Assembly: GCA_023247075.1 (NCBI GenBank)
Contig: JAHFHD010000006.1
Span: forward strand, 1 to 36,184
Length of the DNA stretch: 36,184 bases
Source: Candidatus Omnitrophota bacterium
Lineage (GTDB): Bacteria > Omnitrophota > Omnitrophia > Omnitrophales > Danuiimicrobiaceae
Reading direction: 5' to 3'
The translations under genes were made by a program, and so were the position numbers. This document shows, in pieces, positions 28,371 through 36,184 of this stretch. Every line of letters begins with the position of its first letter. The stretch's first letter is position 1. The notes under the pieces were generated by a model that saw only the letters and a list, made by a program, of their open reading frames with translations, was not told where the DNA came from and made no database searches.

Positions 28371-28447
28371 GACGTATTGGTAGGAGGTATTGTACCAACA
28401 CACCAAAATCAAATGAAAGTCGGTACCATATCGAAGGCAGGTGCCTA

Positions 28448-28642
28448 ATGCGCTCAAAGATGATGTGGCTTCAGCTTGAAGATGAAAGTGATTTGAAACG
28501 TGAAATTGAGCGGAGACAAGATGAGTTCCTCGATTTGTATTCACTTTACCGCCATACCGGACTTCTCGGCGTCAAAGAGGAACTTTTGCGTAAGGCCTAT
28601 GAATTGCATATTTTGAATCCGAATTTCTCTTTTCACATTTAG
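28448..28642 (+). CDS. Uncharacterised small protein P3 (64 aa)
   Basis: FLDLYSLYRHTGLLGVKEELLRKAYELHILNPNFSF aligns gaplessly with the C-termini of P1 and P2; RBS weak. Confidence 0.62.
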   Translation: MRSKMMWLQLEDESDLKREIERRQDEFLDLYSLYRHTGLLGVKEELLRKAYELHILNPNFSFHI

Positions 28643-28700
28643 TTGTATTTCATAATTGCTCCGATTTAAAAAACTATTTTCTGCCCTCATTTTCCCTGCG

Positions 28701-28730
28701 TTGACACTGAAGCATCCGCTTTGCTAGAAT
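28701..28730 (+). promoter_or_regulatory. Candidate sigma70-type promoter of the dapL-like gene
   Basis: TTGACA (28701-28706), 18-nt spacer, TAGAAT (28725-28730). Confidence 0.62.
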
Positions 28731-28761
28731 CACTCCATAAATCAAGAATGGGAAGCTTCTT

Positions 28762-29964
28762 ATGAAAACAATCATCTCCAATAAAAAAAATAAAACTGAT
28801 GTTTCAACAGTAGCTTCTGAGCGCATCGGAAAGCTGCCTCCCTATTTATTTGCTGAGATTGACCGGCTCAAGAGGGAATTGCTCAAAAAAGGCAAAGACA
28901 TCATTGATCTTGGTGTCGGCGACCCTGATTTACCCACTCCTAAATTTATTATTGAAGCTCTTCGCGAAGCGGCGGGTGACCCCAAAAACCACAGGTATGC
29001 CTTAGACCAAGGACTGCCTGAATTTAGAAATACCATTGCGGAATGGTTTCAGAATCGGTATGGAATCAAGCTTGATCCCAATCGAGAAGTCCTACCTTTG
29101 ATTGGTTCAAAGGAAGGTATTGGACATTTGCCGCTTGCCATTGTCAATCCCCGCGACGTGGTTTTAGTTCCAAATCCGGGTTACCCGGTGTATCAATCCG
29201 CAACCTGGTTTGCCGGAGGAACGCCGGTGTCTATGCCGCTTTTGCCCGAGAATCAATTTCTGCCGGACTTGGGTTCAATCAAAGAAAGTGCTTTGAAACG
29301 GGCAAAATTAATGTACCTCAATTATCCTAATAATCCAACCGGAGCATGCGCGACAAAACAATTTTTTAAAGAAGTTCTTCGCGTGAGCAAGCAATATGGT
29401 TTTGTGGTGTGTCATGACGCGGCTTACAACGAAATGACTTATGAGGGTTACCGCGCTCCAAGTATTTTTGAAGTCAGTGGAACAAAGGAGCGGGTAGTTG
29501 AATTTCACTCTCTTTCCAAAACATTCAATATGACAGGTTGGCGCGTTGGGTTTGCTGTTGGCAATGAACACATTCTTCGGTGTTTGGCCAAAGTAAAATC
29601 CAATCTTGATTCCGGAATTTTTCAAGCGATTCAGTGGTCAGCCATTACGGCACTTAGGGATGGGGGCGACTGGGTGAAAAAGAATTGTGCGATTTATGAG
29701 CGTCGCCGGGACATTCTAATTTCTGGTCTAAATGAAATCGGCTGGAAAGTAGAGAAACCAAAAGCCACCTTTTATGTTTGGATTCCCGTTCCTGCTGGCT
29801 ATACTTCTTCTAGACTTACAGCTAAATTGCTTGAGGAAGCAAATCTCGTGGTGACTCCTGGTAATGGTTTCGGAACATATGGAGAAGGTTATATTCGGAT
29901 GTCACTCACCATTCACGAGAGCCGCTTGAGCGAAGCAATTCAGCGGATTAAAAATCTCCGCTAA
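28762..29964 (+). CDS. dapL: LL-diaminopimelate aminotransferase-like, class I/II PLP aminotransferase
   Basis: DIIDLGVGDPDLPTPKFIIEAL, YPNNPTGACAT, CHDAAYNEMTYEGYRAPSIFEV, EFHSLSKTFNMTGWRVGFAVGN. Confidence 0.85.
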   Translation: MKTIISNKKNKTDVSTVASERIGKLPPYLFAEIDRLKRELLKKGKDIIDLGVGDPDLPTPKFIIEALREAAGDPKNHRYALDQGLPEFRNTIAEWFQNRYGIKLDPNREVLPLIGSKEGIGHLPLAIVNPRDVVLVPNPGYPVYQSATWFAGGTPVSMPLLPENQFLPDLGSIKESALKRAKLMYLNYPNNPTGACATKQFFKEVLRVSKQYGFVVCHDAAYNEMTYEGYRAPSIFEVSGTKERVVEFHSLSKTFNMTGWRVGFAVGNEHILRCLAKVKSNLDSGIFQAIQWSAITALRDGGDWVKKNCAIYERRRDILISGLNEIGWKVEKPKATFYVWIPVPAGYTSSRLTAKLLEEANLVVTPGNGFGTYGEGYIRMSLTIHESRLSEAIQRIKNLR

Positions 29965-29969
29965 GACTA

Positions 29970-30470
29970 ATGGCTCGTCCTATTTTTATTGGAGTAGGGT
30001 CAAATCTTGGCGAGCGACTTCAGACCATACAACTTGCCCAACAGCAATTGGCTTGCAGCGAAGGGATTTTATTCCAGAAAAGTGCTCCAATTTATGAAAC
30101 AGCGCCTGTAGGCGGACCACCACAAGGTTTGTTCCTAAATACGGTTTGGGAAGTGGGAAGCACGAAAACCCCAGAAGAAATTTTAGATTTGCTGCTTCAG
30201 ATTGAACAAAATTTTGAAAGAAAACGGGAAGTGCCGAATGGGCCGAGAACGCTTGATCTGGATTTGCTTTTTTGTGATGATTTGGTGATTCAGTCGAACC
30301 GGCTAGTTCTTCCGCATCCCAAGCTCCAGAGTCGGTGGTTTGTGCTCAAACCACTTTGGGACTTGCGACCAGATTTTGTGCATCCCATATTTGGAAAAAG
30401 TGTTTGTGAATTACTGAGCGAAGTTCATGCGCCTGTTCACCCAACCACAAAAACTTTCAAAGTTTCTTAA
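29970..30470 (+). CDS. folK: 6-hydroxymethyl-7,8-dihydropterin pyrophosphokinase
   Basis: IGVGSNLGERLQTIQLA, APVGGPPQGLFLNTVWE, NGPRTLDLDLLF. Confidence 0.92.
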   Translation: MARPIFIGVGSNLGERLQTIQLAQQQLACSEGILFQKSAPIYETAPVGGPPQGLFLNTVWEVGSTKTPEEILDLLLQIEQNFERKREVPNGPRTLDLDLLFCDDLVIQSNRLVLPHPKLQSRWFVLKPLWDLRPDFVHPIFGKSVCELLSEVHAPVHPTTKTFKVS

Positions 30471-31269
30471 GTCAGAGCGCCGAACGGGCCTGAAAATTGG
30501 TTTTGTCCCGACCATGGGATTTCTTCATCAAGGGCATTTGTCCCTAGTCGCAAAAGCGAAAAGTGAAAATGACGTTGTCGTGGTAAGTATTTTTGTTAAT
30601 CCCGCACAATTTGGACCAAGCGAAGATTTTAAGCGGTACCCCAGAGATGTTGCTGGGGACAAAAAACTTTTAGTTGATGCCGGAGTCGATTGTCTTTTTG
30701 TGCCCACTCAAAAAGCTGTGTACCCGCGTGGCTTTCAAAAGTTGATGAGTGTCGGTGTTCTTGACCAATACTTGTGCGGGCCAAAACGCCCAGGACATTT
30801 TAGAGGTGTTGCCACGGTAGTGAAACGGCTCTTTGAAATGATTGAACCAGACAAAGCTTATTTTGGTCAAAAGGATTACCAACAAGTAAAGGTAGTTGAA
30901 TCTTTGGTTAAACGATTCAAATTTCCGATTCAAATTCGAGTGTGTCCAATTATGCGGGAAAAAGATGGTCTTGCGATGAGTTCCCGAAATGTCTATCTAA
31001 CTTCAGATGAGCGGAAGCGGGCTCTAGCACTTCACCAGTCGCTAAGATTGGCAAAAAGAATGATTCAAAATGGTGTCACGAATGTTTCTGAAATAAGACA
31101 CAAAATGAAAGCGGTATTAAGTGGAAAAGTAAATCAAATCGACTATGCGGAGGTTGCAGATTCAGAGACTCTAAAGCCTCTCAGAAGACTCAAGGAGACT
31201 ATGCTCATTGCGATTGCATGTTTTGTGGGTCAAACAAGATTGATTGATAACCTATTGGTTAAACGGTAA
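30427..31269 (+). CDS. panC: Pantothenate synthetase
   Basis: IGFVPTMGFLHQGHLSLVAKAKSENDVVVVSIFVNPAQFGPSEDFKRYPR; AYFGQKDYQQ; MREKDGLAMSSRNVYL. Confidence 0.96.
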   Translation: MRLFTQPQKLSKFLKSERRTGLKIGFVPTMGFLHQGHLSLVAKAKSENDVVVVSIFVNPAQFGPSEDFKRYPRDVAGDKKLLVDAGVDCLFVPTQKAVYPRGFQKLMSVGVLDQYLCGPKRPGHFRGVATVVKRLFEMIEPDKAYFGQKDYQQVKVVESLVKRFKFPIQIRVCPIMREKDGLAMSSRNVYLTSDERKRALALHQSLRLAKRMIQNGVTNVSEIRHKMKAVLSGKVNQIDYAEVADSETLKPLRRLKETMLIAIACFVGQTRLIDNLLVKR

Positions 31270-31322
31270 AATGCCCCACTTTTGATTGGGAGTAGTGATT
31301 AGGAAATGATTGAGGGGAAAAA

Positions 31323-31685
31323 ATGATTCGCCAACTTTTAAAATCTAAAATTCATCGGGCAACCGTTACCGAAGCCAACCCGGACTATGAAGGCAGCATT
31401 ACGATTGATGAGAAGCTGCTTGAAGAGGCAAATATGGTCCAATGGGAAAAGGTGCTGATTGCCAACTTAACCAATGGGTCTCGGGTCGAGAGTTATGCAA
31501 TTTCCGGCAAGCGGGGCTCAGGCGTGATTTGTGCAAATGGCGGAGCCGCTCTTCATAATCATGTGGGCGATTTAGTTTTGATTATGAGTTTTTGCGCGTT
31601 AAGCGATGAAGAAATAAAGCAGCACCAGCCCAAAATTGTCCGGGTTGATCATTCCAATAAAATCCTTTCCTATTCGAAAATCTAA
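31323..31685 (+). CDS. panD: Aspartate 1-decarboxylase
   Basis: MIRQLLKSKIHRATVTEANPDYEGSITID with Gly-Ser self-cleavage site; ANGGAALHNHVGDLVLIMSF. Confidence 0.95.
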   Translation: MIRQLLKSKIHRATVTEANPDYEGSITIDEKLLEEANMVQWEKVLIANLTNGSRVESYAISGKRGSGVICANGGAALHNHVGDLVLIMSFCALSDEEIKQHQPKIVRVDHSNKILSYSKI

Positions 31686-31689
31686 GCAA

Positions 31690-32499
31690 ATGACCCGTGT
31701 CGGAATATTGGGTTGCGGAGCCATTGGCCAAGCACTAGCTAAGGCGCTATGCACGCAAAAATATCAGCACGTTCAACTTTCCTTTCTCTGCGATCAAAAT
31801 CCTTCTCGAGCAATCGAACTCAAAACCCGCCTGAAATGCGCTGACATAAAAATCTTGGCTTTGCATGAATTGATTACCAAAAGTGATTTTGTTGTTGAAG
31901 CTGCTTCTATTAATGCTGCCCAAAAAATTGTTCCACTTGCACTCAAGCTCAATAAGAAAATTCTGGTGCTGAGCGTGGGAGCGCTTCTTGAGATTGGAAA
32001 CTTAAGAACATTGCTCGCTACTTCAAAAGGGACCATTTATGTTCCATCCGGAGCGCTTTCTGGTATTGATGGAATTTTGGCAGCGCGGGTTGGAAAAATA
32101 ACAAGCGTTGAAATTACGTCTCGAAAGCCGCTTCGGAATTTAAAAAGCTCTCCGTTTTTTCAAAAGGAAGGCAAGCGTTTTGGTATTATTCGGAAACCAA
32201 CTCTTATTTTTGATGGCAATGTTCGAGAGGCTGTCCGCTATTTCCCCGAAAGTTTGAATGTTGCTGCAACACTTAGTCTTGCAGGCATTGGACCAAAACG
32301 CACACGCGTTCGGGTCATTACTTCACCTCTGTACCGGATGAATCAGCATGAAGTAAGGGTGGCGAGTAGTTCGGGGGAAATTTATTGTCAAATGCTCAAT
32401 CTTCCATCCAAGACAAATTCCAAAACGAGTCAACTGGCCGTTCAATCTGCAATTGCAACTCTTTCTAAAATTTTCTCAAAAATAAAAATTGGTACTTGA
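31690..32499 (+). CDS. nadX: L-aspartate dehydrogenase-like (NadX/DUF108 family)
   Basis: RVGILGCGAIGQALAKAL Rossmann motif; VPSGALSGIDGILAA; FPESLNVAATLSLAGIG. ATG 31690 preferred over track start 31636, which lies within panD. Confidence 0.83.
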   Translation: MTRVGILGCGAIGQALAKALCTQKYQHVQLSFLCDQNPSRAIELKTRLKCADIKILALHELITKSDFVVEAASINAAQKIVPLALKLNKKILVLSVGALLEIGNLRTLLATSKGTIYVPSGALSGIDGILAARVGKITSVEITSRKPLRNLKSSPFFQKEGKRFGIIRKPTLIFDGNVREAVRYFPESLNVAATLSLAGIGPKRTRVRVITSPLYRMNQHEVRVASSSGEIYCQMLNLPSKTNSKTSQLAVQSAIATLSKIFSKIKIGT

Positions 32500-35297
32500 T
32501 GGGCGCGCAAATTATTGTTCGTGGAGCGCGGGAACACAACTTAAAGAATATTAATGTTGAAATCCCGCGCAATCAACTGGTTGTGATTACAGGGCTTTCT
32601 GGCTCCGGAAAAAGCTCACTTGCTTTTGACACGCTTTACGCGGAAGGTCAGCGCCGCTATTTAGAAAGTCTTTCAACTTATGCCCGCCAGTATTTGGAAC
32701 GTTTTAAAAAACCAGACGTTGACCATATTTCAGGACTTTCTCCTAGCATTGCGATTGAACAAAAATCAGTGGCCCATAATCCAAGGTCAACGGTGGCCAC
32801 CATCACTGAAGTTTATGATTTTCTGCGCTTGCTTTACTCTAAAGTAGGAACTGTTTTTTGCCCAAATTGCAAAAGAAAAGTGGAATGTCAAACCTTGAAT
32901 CAAATTGCGGAACAGGTTGAAGAGATTGCCCGGGGACGGAGCGCAGCAATCCTTGCTCCAATTGTTCGCGGACGAAAAGGTGAATATCAAAAAGTGCTGC
33001 AGAGTTTTGCGCAAAAAGGTTTTTCACATGTTCGCTTAGATGGTAATAAGTGTGAGCTGCACAAACCGATTAAAATGCATAAAAATAGGCGCCATGACAT
33101 TGATGTTTATGTCGACACTGTGCAGGTCCAAACTGAAAACCGGGAACGGATGAAGCGCTCGTTAAAGGTGGCGATGGATTTAGCAAATGGTCTTGTGGTG
33201 GTTTTGGTGTCCTATGGTTCAAAACAGAAATTAGATGAAGAACATTTGTTCTCTGAAAAAATGGCTTGTCCGTCCTGCCTTACTAGTTTTCGTGACCTTG
33301 CTCCCAATTCCTTTTCCTTTAATAGTCCTTATGGCGCTTGTGAGAAATGCAGGGGAATTGGAAAACTTTCTCAAGTGACATCCAAACAAATTGTGACGAA
33401 TCCTGAAAAGCCTCTTCTTCGCGGTGCGCTGAATGAGGAAATTTTCTTTTCATTCAATCAATATGTCATTGAAGATTTGGTTTATAAGTTGCGCGAGCAT
33501 TTTCATTTTGATTTGGCAACGCCATATCAAGATTTGCCTGAAAATGTCAAAGAGGCATTGCTTTGGGGAGCTGAAGACATGACGGGTTTGATTGGGGAAC
33601 TTGAAGAATTGTTTTATTCAACAAGCTCGCAGGAAGTAAAGCGAAAGGTAAGAAAGTTTATTCGGGAGGATGTGTGTCCGTCTTGTCTGGGCGCGCGGCT
33701 TAAGAGGGAGGCGTTGGGAGTTCAGATTGCTGGTAAAAATATTGTGGAATTGGCAGCGCTTCCAGTGGAAAAGGCGCTTCAATTTATTCGAGCAATCCAT
33801 TATGAAGGAAACGAGAAAAAAATAGCGACGCCAATTTTAAAAGAGATTGAGGACAGAATTTCTTTTCTTGCTGATGTGGGGCTCAGTTACATTACTTTGG
33901 ACCGGCCGGTTAATACGCTTTCGGGTGGAGAGCTTCAGAGAATCCGTTTGGCTGCACAAATTGGAGTGGGCTTAACCGGAGTGCTTTATGTTTTGGATGA
34001 GCCTAGCATTGGTCTTCATCAGCAGGACAATGAAAAACTGCTCAATTCACTTACTCGGCTCAAAGAATTAAAAAATACAGTTGTGGTGGTTGAACACGAT
34101 GAAGAAACTATGCGGCGAGCCGACTACATCATCGACCTTGGTCCAGGAGCTGGAGAGCACGGTGGAAAAATTGTTGGATGCGGAACCGCTCATGAGCTTC
34201 AAGCTCTGAGTCAATCGCTCACAGGTTCTTACCTTTCTCGCGCTCGAACTGTTGCTTTTCCTGGAGAACGTAAAGACTACCGGAAGGCAAAACAACTATT
34301 GATTAAAGGTTGTGCCGAGCACAACTTAAGAAATATTGATGTTTCCTTTCCACTTGGATGCCTGACGGTAGTCACCGGAGTTTCCGGGTCTGGCAAAAGC
34401 ACTCTTGTTCACGACATTTTATTTCGGGCTTTACACAATTACGCCTGGAAAACAGATTACGCGGTTGGCAAGTTTCGCACCATCAACAATCTCAATCTCA
34501 TCGACCAAGTTTCAGAAATTGACCAAAAACCAATCGGCCGAACCCCACGCTCTAATCCTGCAACATACACCGATTTTTTTACAGCCATACGGAAACTTTT
34601 TTCGGAAACCCGAGAAGCTAAAGTGAGAAATTTTAGTCCTTCGCGATTTAGCTTCAACTTAAAAGGTGGTCGATGTGAACTGTGTCGTGGTGAAGGTTAC
34701 CAGCGGCTTGAGATGAGTTTTCTGCCGGATGTGTTTGTTCTCTGCGAGTCCTGTTTGGGAAAGCGTTACAATGAAAGCACTTTAGGTGTCCGGTACCGCG
34801 GAAAAAATATTGCTGAAGTTCTGGATTTGACCGCTGAAGATGCGATGAATTTTTTTGATGCGATTCCAATGGTCAGAGACCGTCTCGCTCTTCTCTGTGA
34901 AATTGGGCTTGGTTATTTGCGGTTAGGACAATCGTCCACTACTTTGTCAGGAGGCGAGGCTCAGCGGATGAAGCTTGCGAGCGAACTTAGCAAGCGAGAA
35001 ACGGGTAAGACACTTTACATTCTAGATGAACCCACTACTGGACTTCATTTTGCTGATGTTGAGAATCTTTTGAAAGCATTGATTCGGCTCAGAGATTCCG
35101 GAAATACAGTTGTTGTGGTAGAGCATAATCTTGATTTGATTAAGGTTGCCGATTTCATTATTGATTTGGGTCCAGGCGGCGGGGAACATGGCGGGGAAAT
35201 TATGGCGGCTGGTTCACCAGATGAAATTTGTAAAGTTAAGAAATCCATTACAGGTCAATATCTCGCTAAATACCTGAATCGAACTACAGCTAATTAA
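32496..35297 (+). CDS. uvrA: Excinuclease ABC subunit A
   Basis: ITGLSGSGKSSLAFDTLYAEGQRRYLESLSTYARQYL; VNTLSGGELQRIRLAAQIG; VTGVSGSGKSTLVHDIL; zinc CELCRGEGY/CESCLGKRY. Start TTG 32496 or ATG 32499. Confidence 0.97.
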   Translation: MMGAQIIVRGAREHNLKNINVEIPRNQLVVITGLSGSGKSSLAFDTLYAEGQRRYLESLSTYARQYLERFKKPDVDHISGLSPSIAIEQKSVAHNPRSTVATITEVYDFLRLLYSKVGTVFCPNCKRKVECQTLNQIAEQVEEIARGRSAAILAPIVRGRKGEYQKVLQSFAQKGFSHVRLDGNKCELHKPIKMHKNRRHDIDVYVDTVQVQTENRERMKRSLKVAMDLANGLVVVLVSYGSKQKLDEEHLFSEKMACPSCLTSFRDLAPNSFSFNSPYGACEKCRGIGKLSQVTSKQIVTNPEKPLLRGALNEEIFFSFNQYVIEDLVYKLREHFHFDLATPYQDLPENVKEALLWGAEDMTGLIGELEELFYSTSSQEVKRKVRKFIREDVCPSCLGARLKREALGVQIAGKNIVELAALPVEKALQFIRAIHYEGNEKKIATPILKEIEDRISFLADVGLSYITLDRPVNTLSGGELQRIRLAAQIGVGLTGVLYVLDEPSIGLHQQDNEKLLNSLTRLKELKNTVVVVEHDEETMRRADYIIDLGPGAGEHGGKIVGCGTAHELQALSQSLTGSYLSRARTVAFPGERKDYRKAKQLLIKGCAEHNLRNIDVSFPLGCLTVVTGVSGSGKSTLVHDILFRALHNYAWKTDYAVGKFRTINNLNLIDQVSEIDQKPIGRTPRSNPATYTDFFTAIRKLFSETREAKVRNFSPSRFSFNLKGGRCELCRGEGYQRLEMSFLPDVFVLCESCLGKRYNESTLGVRYRGKNIAEVLDLTAEDAMNFFDAIPMVRDRLALLCEIGLGYLRLGQSSTTLSGGEAQRMKLASELSKRETGKTLYILDEPTTGLHFADVENLLKALIRLRDSGNTVVVVEHNLDLIKVADFIIDLGPGGGEHGGEIMAAGSPDEICKVKKSITGQYLAKYLNRTTAN

Positions 35298-35351
35298 TAA
35301 ATCCTTGATGGTTAAGGAGTTGGTTCACCTAATTTTTTCTCTCTCGCTGCC

Positions 35352-35380
35352 TTGACACTCAATATTTGGGCAGGTATACT
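35352..35380 (+). promoter_or_regulatory. Near-consensus sigma70-type promoter of the 3'-terminal ORF
   Basis: TTGACA (35352-35357), 17-nt spacer, TATACT (35375-35380). Confidence 0.8.
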
Positions 35381-35397
35381 TATTAAAGAATTTAATA
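35381..35397. promoter_or_regulatory. Palindrome at the predicted transcription start
   Basis: TATTAAA-GAA-TTTAATA, 7-bp perfect arms directly downstream of the -10. Confidence 0.5.
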
Positions 35398-35476
35398 AAG
35401 TAATAAGTTTGGTTATCCTGCCCAATAGTAATAAGGAAGGAGATGCCTTTTAGCAGTTAAATAAAAGGCAACCGAC

Positions 35477-36184
35477 ATGAAAGTAAGTTTGAGGAGACTA
35501 CTTTTCAGGCTTGCATCTTTCATGGTATCAATCTGCCTCATCAATCTCCAGATTTTCGACAGTTCAATTCATCAAATCCATTTCTCAACCACTCTTTACG
35601 CTGCCGAAAATAATTTCCAAACTGCACAAAGAGATGAGGAAACTCTGGTACCTGTCATTCCTGCATTGACCGACAAGCCCATCGAAGTTGAATCTGTTCC
35701 TATAAATTCCCAGCCTTTAATTACCGACCTTGATTTTTTAATGCAGGGTTCATTCACACCGTTTTCTAATTCCAACGAAATTTTAGATCAAGAACAAACT
35801 CATACAAATGATGGTTATGTGACTGAGGTGTATGAATCAGCTTCGGATGGTTTGCATGAGCTTCAATCGGGAGTTGCAGCCGCTTATTTGGCGCGAAATC
35901 TAAATGTGGAAGATTTGCAAAAGCTGCGTGATTACGACGAAGAGGTAGGGCTTTTGGTGGCAGGTGAATTTGTGGTGGTGTATTCAACTGGTGACGACGA
36001 ATTTATTCGCGCACTTCCGCCGGTCGCGTCCCTCATTGAAAACCCTCACGTTTCAATCTCTTCCCATTTCCATAAAGAGCATGGCCCAAGCGATGTTGAT
36101 TTTTTGAATACTCACGGCACCCAGTATGTCATTGGCAGAGATGAGAGCGGTGTTGAGGTTGTGTGGATTTATAATTTGAGCGGA
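35477..36184 (+). CDS. Partial exported protein of unknown function, open at the window end
   Basis: Not in ORF track (no stop in window). 236 codons open: MKVSLRRLLFRLASFMVSICLINLQIFDSS...; signal-peptide-like N-terminus; later SSHFHKEHGPSDVDFLNTHGTQYVIG. Confidence 0.8.
   Translation, partial: MKVSLRRLLFRLASFMVSICLINLQIFDSSIHQIHFSTTLYAAENNFQTAQRDEETLVPVIPALTDKPIEVESVPINSQPLITDLDFLMQGSFTPFSNSNEILDQEQTHTNDGYVTEVYESASDGLHELQSGVAAAYLARNLNVEDLQKLRDYDEEVGLLVAGEFVVVYSTGDDEFIRALPPVASLIENPHVSISSHFHKEHGPSDVDFLNTHGTQYVIGRDESGVEVVWIYNLSG

Noticed and set aside
28200-28380. CRISPR array at the repeated segments
   Set aside because: Repeats are few, of unequal length, not regularly spaced and mostly self-complementary; no cas genes.
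28263-28544. ORF-track - strand 93 aa ORF
   Set aside because: Runs through the hairpin cluster and antisense to P3; composition looks non-coding.

Overview
Dense, mostly plus-strand housekeeping segment from a diderm (LPS-type) bacterium. The gene set resembles Omnitrophota-like genomes, but I cannot prove the taxonomy from sequence alone. Main blocks, in order: LPS assembly/export (kdsD-like, lpxL-like, lptC with a probable LptA-like C-terminal domain, lptB); a regulatory PTS cluster (EIIA, HPr kinase, YvcK-like, HPr, EI); a phospho-sugar isomerase and a nucleotidyltransferase; metK and ahcY; a two-component signalling cluster; minus-strand lptF/G-like and comF-like genes; rpsU (57 aa, missed by the ORF track), hisS, aspS; phoH, ybeY, recO; a cluster of uncharacterised proteins; dapL-like, folK, panC, panD, nadX-like, uvrA; and a partial secreted protein running off the 3' end. 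Best candidates for undescribed biology: (1) three adjacent ORFs at 27.2-28.6 kb share a gapless ~36-residue C-terminal motif and flank an unusual cluster of hairpins with a shared TTGAC loop; (2) a 78-bp palindromic MITE-like element between metK and ahcY with 18-bp perfect inverted repeats and 8-bp flanking direct repeats, plus a decayed copy at 17.2-17.3 kb; (3) the leader of the 3'-terminal secreted ORF, with a consensus promoter, a palindrome at the predicted start site, a mini-ORF and a hairpin covering the Shine-Dalgarno; (4) a REC-histidine kinase whose C-terminus looks like a degenerate GGDEF domain. No CRISPR array, tRNA, rRNA or complete transposase was seen.
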